Below are positions 36,649-45,134 of a DNA stretch of 64,000 nt, piece after piece. The position numbers were made by a program, and so were the translations under genes. The stretch comes from Rhizobium sp. CSW-27 (lineage in GTDB: Bacteria; Pseudomonadota; Alphaproteobacteria; Rhizobiales; Rhizobiaceae), in the NCBI RefSeq assembly GCF_018760785.1, contig NZ_JAHHZO010000002.1, positions 608,295 to 672,294 on the forward strand, written 5' to 3'. The notes below the pieces were generated by a model, which saw only the letters and a program-made list of their open reading frames with translations, made no database searches and had not been told where the DNA came from. The number at the start of each line of letters is the position of its first letter. Position 1 is the first letter of the stretch.

Positions 36649-36664
36649 ATTGTATATCCCTAAA
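36649..36664 (-). promoter_or_regulatory. Possible NolR autoregulatory site
   Basis: On the nolR coding strand the sequence TTTAG-GGATATACA-AT fits the published NolR consensus (A/T)TTAG-N9-A(T/A), 88 bases upstream of the nolR start. The consensus is loose, so a chance match in this spacer is possible (a few per cent). A second dyad GACCT-acctga-AGGTC lies at 36595-36610. Confidence 0.35.
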
Positions 36665-36677
36665 TTTTACGTACCGG

Positions 36678-37415
36678 TTATACAGCGTCATGTATTGTAC
36701 GCACATAGTCCTCGGCTGCCTGTGGTGTCGGGCAGGGTGAGTCGAACTCGTACCGAAACCCGCGATTGCCGCAAACGATGTCGAAACCTGCCTGATCAAT
36801 GCCGCTCATGCGACAGTTCGATGTCTCGGAAGCGCCGCTGGCCGAAGCAAGCCGACTCGCATCCTGATATCTGATCATAATAGATTCTTCTAATGCGAGC
36901 CAGCCCGACTCGTCGTGTGGCGGCGCCAGCACCAGATCTTCGCCATCCATCGTGTAGGCTTTGCCAAAGCCGCCATTCATGGCGGCCCGAATCGGAACAA
37001 GGCGCAGAAAGCTGAAATCGGGAAAATCGACATAGAGTGCCGCCTTGGGGTGGCGCCGCAGGAAGCGGGTGCGCAGCCTCTGATGGCTGGCGCCGCCGCG
37101 CGCCACCGGTTCTGCCTGGCAGAAGACGGTGATGCGCGCATGGGCGAGCGGATCTCCCTTGCCGGGTTCCCCGGCGAGAAAGGAGCAGCGCGGATCCGCC
37201 TTCAGTCCCCGCGCATGGCCGGCAAGCGCGGAGACGAGGATGACGGGCGTGCAGTCGAGATCGAGACCGAGAAGCACCCGGCTGACCGAGGGAAAGCCGG
37301 TCTCCGGGTCCAGCACCGCAAGCGGAACGTGGCGTGCCGAGCGAACGAGCCTGCGTGCGGCAATGCGCGCCTCCTCGTCCGTTTCCCTCAGAAGGGACGT
37401 CGGCTCTCGTGTCAT
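36678..37415 (-). CDS. HugZ-like heme-binding protein (PPOX fold)
   Basis: A 245-residue pyridoxamine-phosphate-oxidase-fold protein of the HugZ type: an N-terminal split beta-barrel (AARRLVRSARHVPLAVLD, PSVSRVLLGLDLDCTPVILVS, CSFLAGEPGKGDPLAHARITVF) and a C-terminal DUF2470-like part. HugZ proteins break down or bind heme. Its ATG overlaps the choV stop (ATGA), so it is translated with the choline transporter, an odd pairing. The last residues differ from enzymes with strict heme-oxygenase ligands, so activity is not certain. Confidence 0.75.
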   Translation of the reverse strand: MTREPTSLLRETDEEARIAARRLVRSARHVPLAVLDPETGFPSVSRVLLGLDLDCTPVILVSALAGHARGLKADPRCSFLAGEPGKGDPLAHARITVFCQAEPVARGGASHQRLRTRFLRRHPKAALYVDFPDFSFLRLVPIRAAMNGGFGKAYTMDGEDLVLAPPHDESGWLALEESIMIRYQDASRLASASGASETSNCRMSGIDQAGFDIVCGNRGFRYEFDSPCPTPQAAEDYVRTIHDAV

Positions 37416-38473
37416 GTGTCGCGTATCTCCCGCCGCCGATGCCTGGTCAGCCCGGCGATCACGTCATCGGCGCCAATGGTGCCGATGACGACGCCATTGT
37501 CAACGATGCCGATGAGGCCAGGCTGGCGGGCCATGGCGTCGAGAATGTCGGTCAGCGGCGTTTGCGCCCGCGCCGTGGCCGTCACCGGGGTCGGCGTTGC
37601 GGACGCTGCGGCGCCGGACCGCATGATGTCGCTGGCCGTCAGCATGTTGATCGGGTTCAGGTTCTGCACGAAATCCGCGACATACTGATCCGCCGGCGCC
37701 TGGACGATCTGCTGCGGCGTGCCGCACTGGACGATGCGGCCGCCCTCCATGATCGCGATGCGGTTGCCGATGCGGAAGGCTTCGTCCAGATCGTGGCTGA
37801 CGAAGAGGATGGTCTTCTTCAGCCGGCTCTGGAATTCGAGCAGTTCGTCCTGCAGGCGGGTGCGGATCAGCGGATCGAGCGCGGAAAAGGGCTCGTCCAT
37901 CAGAAGGATCGGCGCGCCGGTGGCAAAGGCGCGGGCAAGGCCGACGCGCTGCTGCATGCCGCCCGACAGCTCTCCCACCTTGCGGTCGGCCCAGGTGGAC
38001 AGGTTCACCAGCGCAAGCTGTTCTGCCACCCGCTCCCTGCGGTCCTTCTCGCTGACGCCGGCCAGTTCCAGGCCGAAGCCGACATTTTCCGCCACCGTGC
38101 GCCAGGGCAGCAGGCCGAACTGCTGGAAGACCATCGAGACCGTGTGCATCCTGAGGTCGCGCAGGGCCTTCGGCGAGGCGCGATAGGGATCGACCGGGCC
38201 GGCCGCACTCTGCACCGTCACCGAACCGCGCACCACGGGCGCCAGCCCGTTGACGGCGCGCAGCAGCGTCGACTTGCCGGAACCAGACAGGCCCATCAGC
38301 ACCAGGATCTCGCCCTGGCGGATCGACAGCGAGGCCTTGGAAACACCGAGCACGAGGCCGGTTTCCCGGCTGATCTCCTCGCGCGAGCGGCCCTGGTCCA
38401 TCAGGGGCAGCGCCCGGTCCGGGCGGTCGCCGAACACGATGTCGACACTGCCGAAAATGATTGCGTCCGTCAT
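37412..38473 (-). CDS. choV: Choline ABC transporter, ATP-binding protein ChoV
   Basis: A 353-residue quaternary-amine ABC ATPase. Walker A GLSGSGKST at 61-69, signature LSGGMQQR at 169-176, Walker B ILLMDEP at 189-195, then the H-loop VSHDLDEA. A partial CBS-like C-terminal domain (about 290-345) may sense ionic strength. The long N-terminus before the Walker A is usual for ChoV/ProV. The gene overlaps choW by an ATGA and ends overlapping the HugZ-like start the same way. Confidence 0.92.
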   Translation of the reverse strand: MTDAIIFGSVDIVFGDRPDRALPLMDQGRSREEISRETGLVLGVSKASLSIRQGEILVLMGLSGSGKSTLLRAVNGLAPVVRGSVTVQSAAGPVDPYRASPKALRDLRMHTVSMVFQQFGLLPWRTVAENVGFGLELAGVSEKDRRERVAEQLALVNLSTWADRKVGELSGGMQQRVGLARAFATGAPILLMDEPFSALDPLIRTRLQDELLEFQSRLKKTILFVSHDLDEAFRIGNRIAIMEGGRIVQCGTPQQIVQAPADQYVADFVQNLNPINMLTASDIMRSGAAASATPTPVTATARAQTPLTDILDAMARQPGLIGIVDNGVVIGTIGADDVIAGLTRHRRREIRDT

Positions 38474-39312
38474 GCGCCTTCTCCTTCGTCGGTGCGGAAC
38501 ATGCGGTCGAGAATGATGGCGAGGATCACGATGCAGAGCCCCGCCTCGAAGCCGCGCGCTACATTGACGGTGTTGAGTGCCCGCACCACCGGCACGCCGA
38601 GGCCGCTGGCGCCGACAAGGGCGGCGATGACCACCATGGAGAGCGACAGCATGATCGTCTGCGTCAACCCGGCCATGATCTGCGGCATGGCGAACGGCAG
38701 TTCCACCTTGCGCAGCACCTGGGAGGGAGTGGCGCCGAAGGCGATGGCCGCTTCCGTCAGCGATTCCGGCGTCGAAATGATGCCGAGCCGCGTCAGGCGG
38801 ATGGGGGCGGGGATCGCGAAGATCACCGTTGCGATCAGGCCCGGCACCATGCCGAGGCCGAAGAGGATGAGGGCGGGGATCAGATAGACGAAGGTCGGGA
38901 TGGTCTGCATCAGGTCCAGCACCGGGCGCAGGCCTTCGTAAAGCCAGGGCCGGCGCGCCGCGGCGATGCCGACGGGGATGCCGACGGCCATGCTGACGGC
39001 GGTGGAGGCAATCACCAGCGCCAGCGTCTCGGTGGTTTCCTTCCAATAGCCCTGGTTGATGATGAGGAGCAGCCCGAGACAGGTAAAGAGGGAAATGCCG
39101 ATCGAGCGGCGCAGCAGCCAGGACAGCAGGGTGAAGGCCAGCACGACGGCCAAAGGATGCGGCCATTGCAGCACGAACAGCAGGCCGTCGATGACGGAGG
39201 AAAGGACGGCGGAGAGCCAGTCGAAGAAGGCGGCGCCATGCAGCGTCAGCCAGTCAACGAAATTCTTGGCCCAGTTGCCGATGGGAATGCGTTGTTCGGT
39301 GAGGAGTTCCAA
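38470..39312 (-). CDS. choW: Choline ABC transporter, permease ChoW
   Basis: A 280-residue permease with six or so membrane helices and the EAA-type loop (about residues 215-235, AFGATPSQVLRKVELPFAMPQI). The TTG start at 39312 follows GGGAAGAAG and gives the usual ChoW length (about 281); the frame is open further upstream but that part looks random. The pair LFGLGMVPGLIATVIFAIP is typical of the OpuAB/ProW family. Genes choX, choW and choV lie in transcription order. Confidence 0.9.
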   Translation of the reverse strand: MELLTEQRIPIGNWAKNFVDWLTLHGAAFFDWLSAVLSSVIDGLLFVLQWPHPLAVVLAFTLLSWLLRRSIGISLFTCLGLLLIINQGYWKETTETLALVIASTAVSMAVGIPVGIAAARRPWLYEGLRPVLDLMQTIPTFVYLIPALILFGLGMVPGLIATVIFAIPAPIRLTRLGIISTPESLTEAAIAFGATPSQVLRKVELPFAMPQIMAGLTQTIMLSLSMVVIAALVGASGLGVPVVRALNTVNVARGFEAGLCIVILAIILDRMFRTDEGEGA

Positions 39313-39507
39313 GGACTTCTTCCCGTTCTGGTCAGGTTTCGGCAGGAGCGAAGGGCACGCGGCTTGACGAGAAGGCGCGCGCCGGTCTCTCGGCGAAATC
39401 CGCGACGCGCTTCGGGCGCTGCGGATGGACACAATCGGAAACGCCGCCCGCCGGTGCCGCAGTCGGGACAGGTGTCCCCCGTGGCGCCCGCGGGCGGTGC
39501 AGAAGCC

Positions 39508-40458
39508 TCAGAGGCCGAGCTTTGCCTTGACGGCGGCAAGGCCGTCCTTGCCGTCGAGGGTGGTGACGCCGGCAAGCCAGGGCGTGACGGCGGTGGGATT
39601 GGCCTTCAGCCAGGCGGTGGCCGCCTTTTGCGGATCCTCGCCGTCATTGAGGATCTTGCCCATGATCACGTTTTCCATGGGCAGGGTGAATTTCAGGTTG
39701 GTGATGAACTTGCCGGCATTCGGGCAATCGGTGGTGAAGCCCGCCCGCACATTGGTGTAGACCTCGGCACCGCCGAAGTTCGGCCCGAAGATGTCGTCGC
39801 CGCCGGTCAGATAGGTCAGCTTGAAATTGCTGTTCATCGGATGGGGTTCCCAGCCGAGGAACACGACCGGCTTGCCGGAACGGTCGGCGCGGGCCACCTG
39901 TGCCAGCATGCCCTGCTCGGAGGATTCCACCACCTCGAAGCCCTTCAGGCCGAAGGTATCCTTCGACACCATGTCGAGGATCAGGCGGTTGCCGTCATTG
40001 CCCGGCTCGATGCCGTAGATCTTGCCATCAAGCTCGGCCTTGTGGGCGGCAATATCCTTGAAATCCTTGATGCCGAGTTCGGCGCCCTTGGCATTGGTGG
40101 CGAGCGTGTATTTGGCGCCGACCAGGTTCGGACCGTAGGATTCGACCGACTTGTCGTTGAGGAAGGGCCGCACGTCGGCCTCCTGCGTCGGCATCCAGTT
40201 GCCGAGGAAGACGTCGATATCCTTGTTCTTCAGCGACTGGTAGGTGACCGGCACCGACAGAACCTGGATGTTCGGCTTGTAGCCGAGCGCATCCAGCAGG
40301 ACGGCAGCCGTTGCCGTTGTGGCCGTGATGTCCGTCCAGCCCACGTCCGAGAAGCGGACATTGGTACAGCTTGCAGGATCGGCGGCCAGCGCCTGGGTCG
40401 AGACAAACGCGGCAAGGCTGGCCGCGACTGCAAATTTCAACGAGGTCGTTCCCGGCAT
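39508..40458 (-). CDS. choX: Choline-binding periplasmic protein ChoX
   Basis: A 316-residue substrate-binding protein. The signal peptide (about residues 1-25, ending in STQALA) is followed by an OpuAC-type domain: CTNVRFSDVGWTDITATTATAAVLL, FLGNWMPTQEADV and LGWEPHPMNSNF. The aromatic cage residues in the GWTD and WEPHPM motifs bind the trimethylammonium group of choline or acetylcholine. AGGAG sits seven bases before ATG 40458. It leads a choXWV operon and is divergent from pseudoazurin. Confidence 0.92.
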   Translation of the reverse strand: MPGTTSLKFAVAASLAAFVSTQALAADPASCTNVRFSDVGWTDITATTATAAVLLDALGYKPNIQVLSVPVTYQSLKNKDIDVFLGNWMPTQEADVRPFLNDKSVESYGPNLVGAKYTLATNAKGAELGIKDFKDIAAHKAELDGKIYGIEPGNDGNRLILDMVSKDTFGLKGFEVVESSEQGMLAQVARADRSGKPVVFLGWEPHPMNSNFKLTYLTGGDDIFGPNFGGAEVYTNVRAGFTTDCPNAGKFITNLKFTLPMENVIMGKILNDGEDPQKAATAWLKANPTAVTPWLAGVTTLDGKDGLAAVKAKLGL

Positions 40459-40573
40459 GAGGTTGCTCCTTTTTTGTTCCCCGGCCATTATCAATATCTC
40501 GGAAAGGCAAGCAAGCACGCCTATTCGCGCCGAAAGACAGGGGGTGTTTGCGACAATGTGTCCAGAATGTGTT

Positions 40574-40587
40574 TTGACCTCGGTCAA
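40574..40587. promoter_or_regulatory. FNR/NNR-type box upstream of pseudoazurin
   Basis: TTGAC-ctcg-GTCAA is a perfect dyad of the FNR/DNR class (TTGAY-N4-RTCAA). Its centre lies 92 bases before the pseudoazurin start; if the TSS is near 40622, as a class II site at -41.5 would place it, oxygen- or NO-controlled activation is expected. It also lies in the choX spacer and could affect that gene. Confidence 0.65.
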
Positions 40588-40672
40588 AGGGAGACGGGTT
40601 CCGTTCGCGTAAAGCAGCGGCAGATCCCGTGCATGCGGCCGGATCGCCGGCCATCTGGAAGGAACCTTTGAC

Positions 40673-41128
40673 ATGACACTGAAAGCCATTCTCGCCTCGA
40701 GCTTCCTCGCTCTCGGACCGGCCCTTGCCGCATCCGGCGCCTTTGCTGCCGATATCGAGGTGAAGATGCTCAACAAGGGCGCCACGGGCGAGGCCATGGT
40801 GTTCGAACCGGCCGCCGTGCGGGCCGCCGTCGGCGATACCATCCATTTCGTCCCCGTCGACAAGGGCCATGACGCGGCCGCCGTCAAGGAACTGCTGCCG
40901 GAGGGTGTCGAGGAGTTCAAGGGCAAGATGAACCAGGAACTGGTGCTGACCGTCGAGAAGGAAGGCGCCTATGTGGTGAAGTGCACGCCGCACTGGGGCA
41001 TGGGCATGGTGGCGCTGGTCGTCGTGGGCGAGGGCGCTCCGGCCAATCTCGATGCGGTTAAGGCCGCCAAGATGCCGAAGAAGACGCGCGAGCGTCTCGA
41101 TGCGGCCATTACCTCGCTGGGGCTGTGA
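40673..41128 (+). CDS. Pseudoazurin (blue copper protein)
   Basis: A 151-residue cupredoxin with a signal peptide (residues 1-25, AFAA). All four copper ligands are present: His66 (DKGHDA), Cys104, His107 and Met112 (CTPHWGMGM). Pseudoazurin carries electrons in the periplasm to nitrite reductase or other oxidases and is often induced when oxygen is low. No denitrification gene is adjacent. AAGGAACC lies just upstream of the ATG, and an FNR/NNR-type box is in the promoter. Confidence 0.93.
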   Translation: MTLKAILASSFLALGPALAASGAFAADIEVKMLNKGATGEAMVFEPAAVRAAVGDTIHFVPVDKGHDAAAVKELLPEGVEEFKGKMNQELVLTVEKEGAYVVKCTPHWGMGMVALVVVGEGAPANLDAVKAAKMPKKTRERLDAAITSLGL

Positions 41129-41267
41129 GCCGCAGCCGCCGGCTTTGCAGCGACAAAGGAACCGGCCGGCGGCCGCGCCCGTTGTGCCGGTGCCGCGCAC
41201 TGTCATAAGGTGACATCTTCGCGGTGATCCGGCCGCAGGGGCCGGCAGGATGGGGGGAGCATCGGGC

Positions 41268-42149
41268 ATGACGGGACGGGATGACGTGCGGGCGGACATC
41301 GACCCGCTTCAGGCTCTTGCCGGGCTGCGCGACCGCCTCGAAGCGCTGCTTCAGCGCCTGAAGGCCGGTGCCGCATCGGGCCAGGCCCAGCCATCCGGCC
41401 GCGCGGAGGCAGATGCCGCAGAGGCGGAGCTTGCTGCCGTGTCGGTGATGTTTCGCGCTGTCGACAGCACGCTTGCCCATCGCATAGCCGCGCTTGCCGC
41501 CGATCTGCAGCAGCTTGGCGCGCCCTATCTTCAGCCGCCGAAGCCGGCGGGTGGCCTTCTGTCACGGCTTGGCCGTCGCCGCGCTGCCACGCCTGCTCTG
41601 GCGCCGCTTGCGGCCGATTTTTCTGTTCGCGCCAGCGCCCTGCTGCAGCGCACGGAGGCCCTGATCGAAGCCATCGACCGGCAGCGCATCTTCCTCGGCA
41701 ATCTGCTGCCTGCCTGCGAGGACTGGCTGGACAGCGCCTTTGTCGCCACCGCCGGCGGGCGGGCTGAGGATGCCATGGCCGCGGCCGCAGCCGGTGAGAA
41801 CAGGGATCGCTGGCAGGGGCCGGGTCTCGATCTCGTCGACCTGCTGATCGATATGACCAAAAGCACCCATGTCCTCGGCCATCTGCTGGCGGTGGAGGCG
41901 GAAGCCTGCGTGATGCTGATCGGCGGGCTCGATCCCGCGCTGCTTGCCGCCATGCGAACGGACCTGCCGCATCTGTCGCGGCAGGCGCATCTGCGCGACC
42001 TCGGACTTTTGTCCGTGCGCAGCATTCGGACGCGCCGGGCGCATCTGCGCGACCTCTTCCACCAGCGATATGCCGCATCGCGGCAGGCAGCGTCTCGACA
42101 AGCGGCGGGCGGATCCCTACCTCAGGGCGCGCAACAGGAGGATGCTTGA
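41268..42149 (+). CDS. Hypothetical alpha-helical protein upstream of DUF2333 gene
   Basis: A 293-residue soluble-looking protein rich in Ala, Leu and Arg, without signal peptide. Predicted helices alternate (LQALAGLRDRLEALLQRL, ALLQRTEALIEAIDRQRIF), suggesting a long helical bundle. No conserved domain is recognised. Its TGA overlaps the ATG of the DUF2333 gene by one base, so the two probably act together. The ATG at 41268 is preferred to 41250. Confidence 0.6.
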   Translation: MTGRDDVRADIDPLQALAGLRDRLEALLQRLKAGAASGQAQPSGRAEADAAEAELAAVSVMFRAVDSTLAHRIAALAADLQQLGAPYLQPPKPAGGLLSRLGRRRAATPALAPLAADFSVRASALLQRTEALIEAIDRQRIFLGNLLPACEDWLDSAFVATAGGRAEDAMAAAAAGENRDRWQGPGLDLVDLLIDMTKSTHVLGHLLAVEAEACVMLIGGLDPALLAAMRTDLPHLSRQAHLRDLGLLSVRSIRTRRAHLRDLFHQRYAASRQAASRQAAGGSLPQGAQQEDA

Positions 42150-43339
42150 TGGTTTCGGAGTTGTTCAGCCGGGTGCTGGGTGCAACAGGGCGGGTGCTGC
42201 GGCTGGGCTTTGCCGCCATTGCCTGGCCCTTCATGGCCGCGCATGGCTGGTATGGCCAGCGTCACCTGATGGTCAAGCTGCCCATCCTCGCGGTGCTTCT
42301 CGTGGTCGGCGCCTTCTATGGCTATTTCATCTGGCAGACGCAGGTATGGACGGGCTTCGACCCCAATTTCGTCGACCGGTACCGGTTGGCGGAGCGTTCG
42401 GTTGCTGCCGGGCAGGAGCGTCCGGCCGAAGCCGCTGCGGCGGATGGCGCGGCGCAATCTCCCGCAGAACAGGTTCCCGCTGGACAGGCCCCGCCTGCAC
42501 AAGCCCCGACAGGTCCGGCCGTGCGCCAGTGCCAGACATCCGCCATCGTCGACGTCGCGGCCGACCTTACGGGCCTGAACGTCAACCAGAATGCATGGAT
42601 TTCCTCCATGCTGCTCTACCGGCTCGGCTTCTTCGGCATCGACTGGGATCACACGCCCTTCCTCGACAACAAGGCGAGCTTCCAGCGCGGGGTGAACCAG
42701 GTGGTGCGACGCACCTCGGCGGAGCTGGTGGATACGCTCGGCCGCGTGCGCGGCACATCCGGCATCGACGGCAATCTGCAGGATGCCCGCGGCAACCTGC
42801 AGTTCGACGAGTATTCCTGGTATTTCGGCCTCGATCCCTTCGGCTTCAAGACGCCGACGCCGGCCTATTATCGCGCCGCGATCAAGAGCCTGCGCACGTT
42901 CAACACCGAGCTTGCCGCCTGCAACGCCACCTTCGATACCCGCGCCGACAATCTCGTGCAGTTCGTCGACCGCATCGCCAACGATCTTGGCGGCACGGCC
43001 GCCATCCTGCGCGAGCGTTCGGAAAACTACAATGCCGGCTGGTTCGATACGCGCGCCGACGACCGTTTCTGGTTCGCCTATGGCCAGCTCTACGGCTATT
43101 ATGCCGTGCTCTCCGCCGCGCAGGCGGATTTCGGCCAGGTGGTGCGCGAGCGTAATCTGGGCGTGCTGTTCAACGATACGCTGGCGCAGTTCAGGGCGGC
43201 GCTGCGCATCCAGCCCGCGATCATTTCCAACGGTCGCGAGGATGGCTGGATCATGCCGACGCATTTGGCGACCATGGGATTCTATATCCTAAGGGTCCGT
43301 TCCAACCTGGTGGAAATCCGCTCCGTGCTGGATCGCTGA
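42149..43339 (+). CDS. DUF2333 inner-membrane protein
   Basis: A 396-residue protein with an N-terminal cytoplasmic stretch, one strong membrane helix (about residues 47-68, LPILAVLLVVGAFYGYF) and a large periplasmic part. ADLTGLNVNQNAWISSMLLYRLGFFGIDWDH and EYSWYFGLDPFGFKTPTP are typical of DUF2333, whose function is unknown. A proline/glutamine-rich linker follows the membrane helix. AGGAGG lies seven bases before ATG 42149. Confidence 0.75.
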   Translation: MVSELFSRVLGATGRVLRLGFAAIAWPFMAAHGWYGQRHLMVKLPILAVLLVVGAFYGYFIWQTQVWTGFDPNFVDRYRLAERSVAAGQERPAEAAAADGAAQSPAEQVPAGQAPPAQAPTGPAVRQCQTSAIVDVAADLTGLNVNQNAWISSMLLYRLGFFGIDWDHTPFLDNKASFQRGVNQVVRRTSAELVDTLGRVRGTSGIDGNLQDARGNLQFDEYSWYFGLDPFGFKTPTPAYYRAAIKSLRTFNTELAACNATFDTRADNLVQFVDRIANDLGGTAAILRERSENYNAGWFDTRADDRFWFAYGQLYGYYAVLSAAQADFGQVVRERNLGVLFNDTLAQFRAALRIQPAIISNGREDGWIMPTHLATMGFYILRVRSNLVEIRSVLDR

Positions 43340-43392
43340 GGGTGGAAAAGGCCGAGGCGGCCGCCATGCGCACGGCGCAGGCATGGCGGCAC

Positions 43393-43878
43393 TCAGGCTT
43401 GCGGAAAGATGCGCAGGTCGCACTGGTGTTTGGGCAGGTCGAACATCACGCCGACGATCTCTCCGGCGCTGTCCGGCCTGGCGCGCCAGGCGCCAAGGCA
43501 GCAGATATATTTGTATCTGCCGTCATCGAGCAGAACCCGGTGGATCTTCTGGAAGCTGCAGTGCTCGACGGCCGCCATTTCATGGCTCTCCATCACCGCG
43601 GCCAGATCTTCCGGATGGATGCGTGAACTGAGCACGACCATGTCGAGGGGGCCGTCCTTGGCATCCATGCCGAAGATTTCCGCGGCCTGTGCGTCGCAGA
43701 AGCCATGGCCCGTGTCGATGTCGATGCGCCAGAAGCCGACCTTGTTGAAGGTCGTGAACAGACGGACGATGTCCGGCTCCATCAGGCCGAAGGTCTCTTC
43801 GCCAAATTGAATGTCTTCGCGCAAATTCGCCTGAAGCAAAGCTTCATACTCCCCGGCGTCCGGCAGACGCCAACCCAT
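43393..43878 (-). CDS. PAS-domain protein
   Basis: A 161-residue protein made mainly of one PAS-fold domain (about residues 38-148), with GFWRIDIDTGHGFCDAQAAEIFGM, SSRIHPEDLAAVMESHE and RYKYICCLGAWRA. It has no output domain; it presumably signals by protein contact. It starts 4 bases after the stop of the LuxR-type gene, so the two probably form one operon, and it may be that regulator's sensor. Confidence 0.8.
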   Translation of the reverse strand: MGWRLPDAGEYEALLQANLREDIQFGEETFGLMEPDIVRLFTTFNKVGFWRIDIDTGHGFCDAQAAEIFGMDAKDGPLDMVVLSSRIHPEDLAAVMESHEMAAVEHCSFQKIHRVLLDDGRYKYICCLGAWRARPDSAGEIVGVMFDLPKHQCDLRIFPQA

Positions 43879-43882
43879 TTCG

Positions 43883-44608
43883 TTAGCTAATCAATCTCAA
43901 ACGTATGGCTTTCGCTACCAGCTGGGTTCGATTCACGCAATCGAGTTTCTTGATTGCCTTATTGAGGTAAGCATTAACTGTGTGGTCGGACAGGGACAGG
44001 ATGCTGGCGATTTCGGAGGATGTCTTGCCCTGCGAAGTCCAGCGTACAACCTCCATCTCGCGTGCCGTCAGCAGCTTGTGCTCGGTCGGTTCCTGACGGC
44101 GCAGGCGGTCGAAAATGGTGAAGGCGTGCAGGAACAGCATGCCCACTTCGTTGAGTTCCGGCAGGGTCAGCATCGGCCGGTGGCCGTCAAGGCGCATGAG
44201 AAACACCGAGCCGTCGCTGGAATAGAGTGGCATGGCAACGCCGGTGCAAACCTGGTGTCGCTTGAGAAACGCGAGCAGACGCGGCGAAAAATTCAGCAGC
44301 CGTCCCTCCTGCACGCCCGCTTCGCAGCTCCAGCAGAGTGGCAGCACCATGTTTTTCATCATCGGCGCGAGCGGGCATTCCCTGAGAAGCCGCAATTCGT
44401 CGAATTCGCGCACGAAGGCCTGGGGCAGTGTCGTCGTGACGGCCAGCGGCGCAATCAGCGTGTCGGTTGCAGCGGGCGCATTCATCAGCGTGAAATACTC
44501 GAACCCGAAATGGACCGGCATCTGGGCCATGGCAGAGGCGATCGCGTCACGCGTCTCTGCGGTCGATATGGTCTGGCTGAGAAGAGAGTGGCGTTCGAGC
44601 GTGATCAT
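43883..44608 (-). CDS. LuxR-type regulator with autoinducer-binding-like domain
   Basis: A 241-residue regulator with an N-terminal autoinducer-binding-like domain (about 10-165) and a C-terminal LuxR helix-turn-helix (LTAREMEVVRWTSQGKTSSEIASILSLSDHTVNAYLNKAIKKL). There is no luxI in the window, so it is a solo. The start is not certain: ATG 44608 lacks a ribosome site, and TTG 44635 in the same frame would run through a C7 tract (44615-44621 on the plus strand). Divergent from the heme-receptor gene. Confidence 0.85.
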   Translation of the reverse strand: MITLERHSLLSQTISTAETRDAIASAMAQMPVHFGFEYFTLMNAPAATDTLIAPLAVTTTLPQAFVREFDELRLLRECPLAPMMKNMVLPLCWSCEAGVQEGRLLNFSPRLLAFLKRHQVCTGVAMPLYSSDGSVFLMRLDGHRPMLTLPELNEVGMLFLHAFTIFDRLRRQEPTEHKLLTAREMEVVRWTSQGKTSSEIASILSLSDHTVNAYLNKAIKKLDCVNRTQLVAKAIRLRLIS

Positions 44609-44977
44609 TATTTCGGGGGGGTAAAAGTGTGACAAATACCGCTTGAAGAAGAGTTATATCAAACGGGACCCGGAACCAACCTAATTTTCGAATGTCTGCA
44701 GATAATGCGCAAGCTCGCCTGGTTCGGCCCTCATCTTTTTGTCACCTTTCGGACACGCCGCCTGTTTCGTTGAGTGCCGCCTTGAGGCCTATACCACCTC
44801 AGGCAGCAGGTCGTTCAGGCAACTCTGCTGCCGTGCATGACTGTTGTCGTGGAGCACGCGTGTCGTCCAGTGGCTGGCGCAGCCGCCACTCCTGAAAGCT
44901 GGGGGCGAGGCGATGAAATTATGACAATGTGTCCACTTTATCACAATCACCGCATTCCCCGAGGGATGGCAAAAATA

Positions 44978-44992
44978 TGACCAATGTTGTCA
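44978..44992. promoter_or_regulatory. RirA-type box (TGA-N9-TCA), distal
   Basis: TGA-ccaatgttg-TCA lies inside a longer dyad ATGAC-caatgtt-GTCAT and fits the iron-responsive operator consensus TGA-N9-TCA. It is just upstream of the receptor promoter. Confidence 0.55.
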
Positions 44993-45001
44993 TGTTTAAT
45001 C

Positions 45002-45030
45002 TTGACATCAGTAATCATGTTTTTTAAGTG
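45002..45030 (+). promoter_or_regulatory. Sigma-70 promoter with overlapping TGA-N9-TCA motif
   Basis: A consensus -35 TTGACA (45002-45007) is followed after 17 bases by TAAGTG (45025-45030), a weak -10. The motif TGA-catcagtaa-TCA (45003-45017) lies inside the -35 and spacer, so a repressor bound there would block polymerase. This is the second of two such motifs, 25 bases apart centre to centre. Confidence 0.55.
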
Positions 45031-45134
45031 GCAAGAAACGGGCAAGCCTGGGCCCGGTCATCATCAGCTTTGTCGTCAAACGTCGTGCGCCTGCGCTTCG
45101 GCGCGATCGCGCATGCCTTTCGAAAGGGGTTCGA

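Larger units (their letters stand above)
44609..45134. promoter_or_regulatory. Regulatory spacer before the heme receptor gene
   Basis: A 526-base AT-rich spacer between the LuxR gene and the TonB receptor gene. No credible gene is present. It holds the RirA-type motifs and promoter listed separately, and a G7 tract near the LuxR start. Confidence 0.6.
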
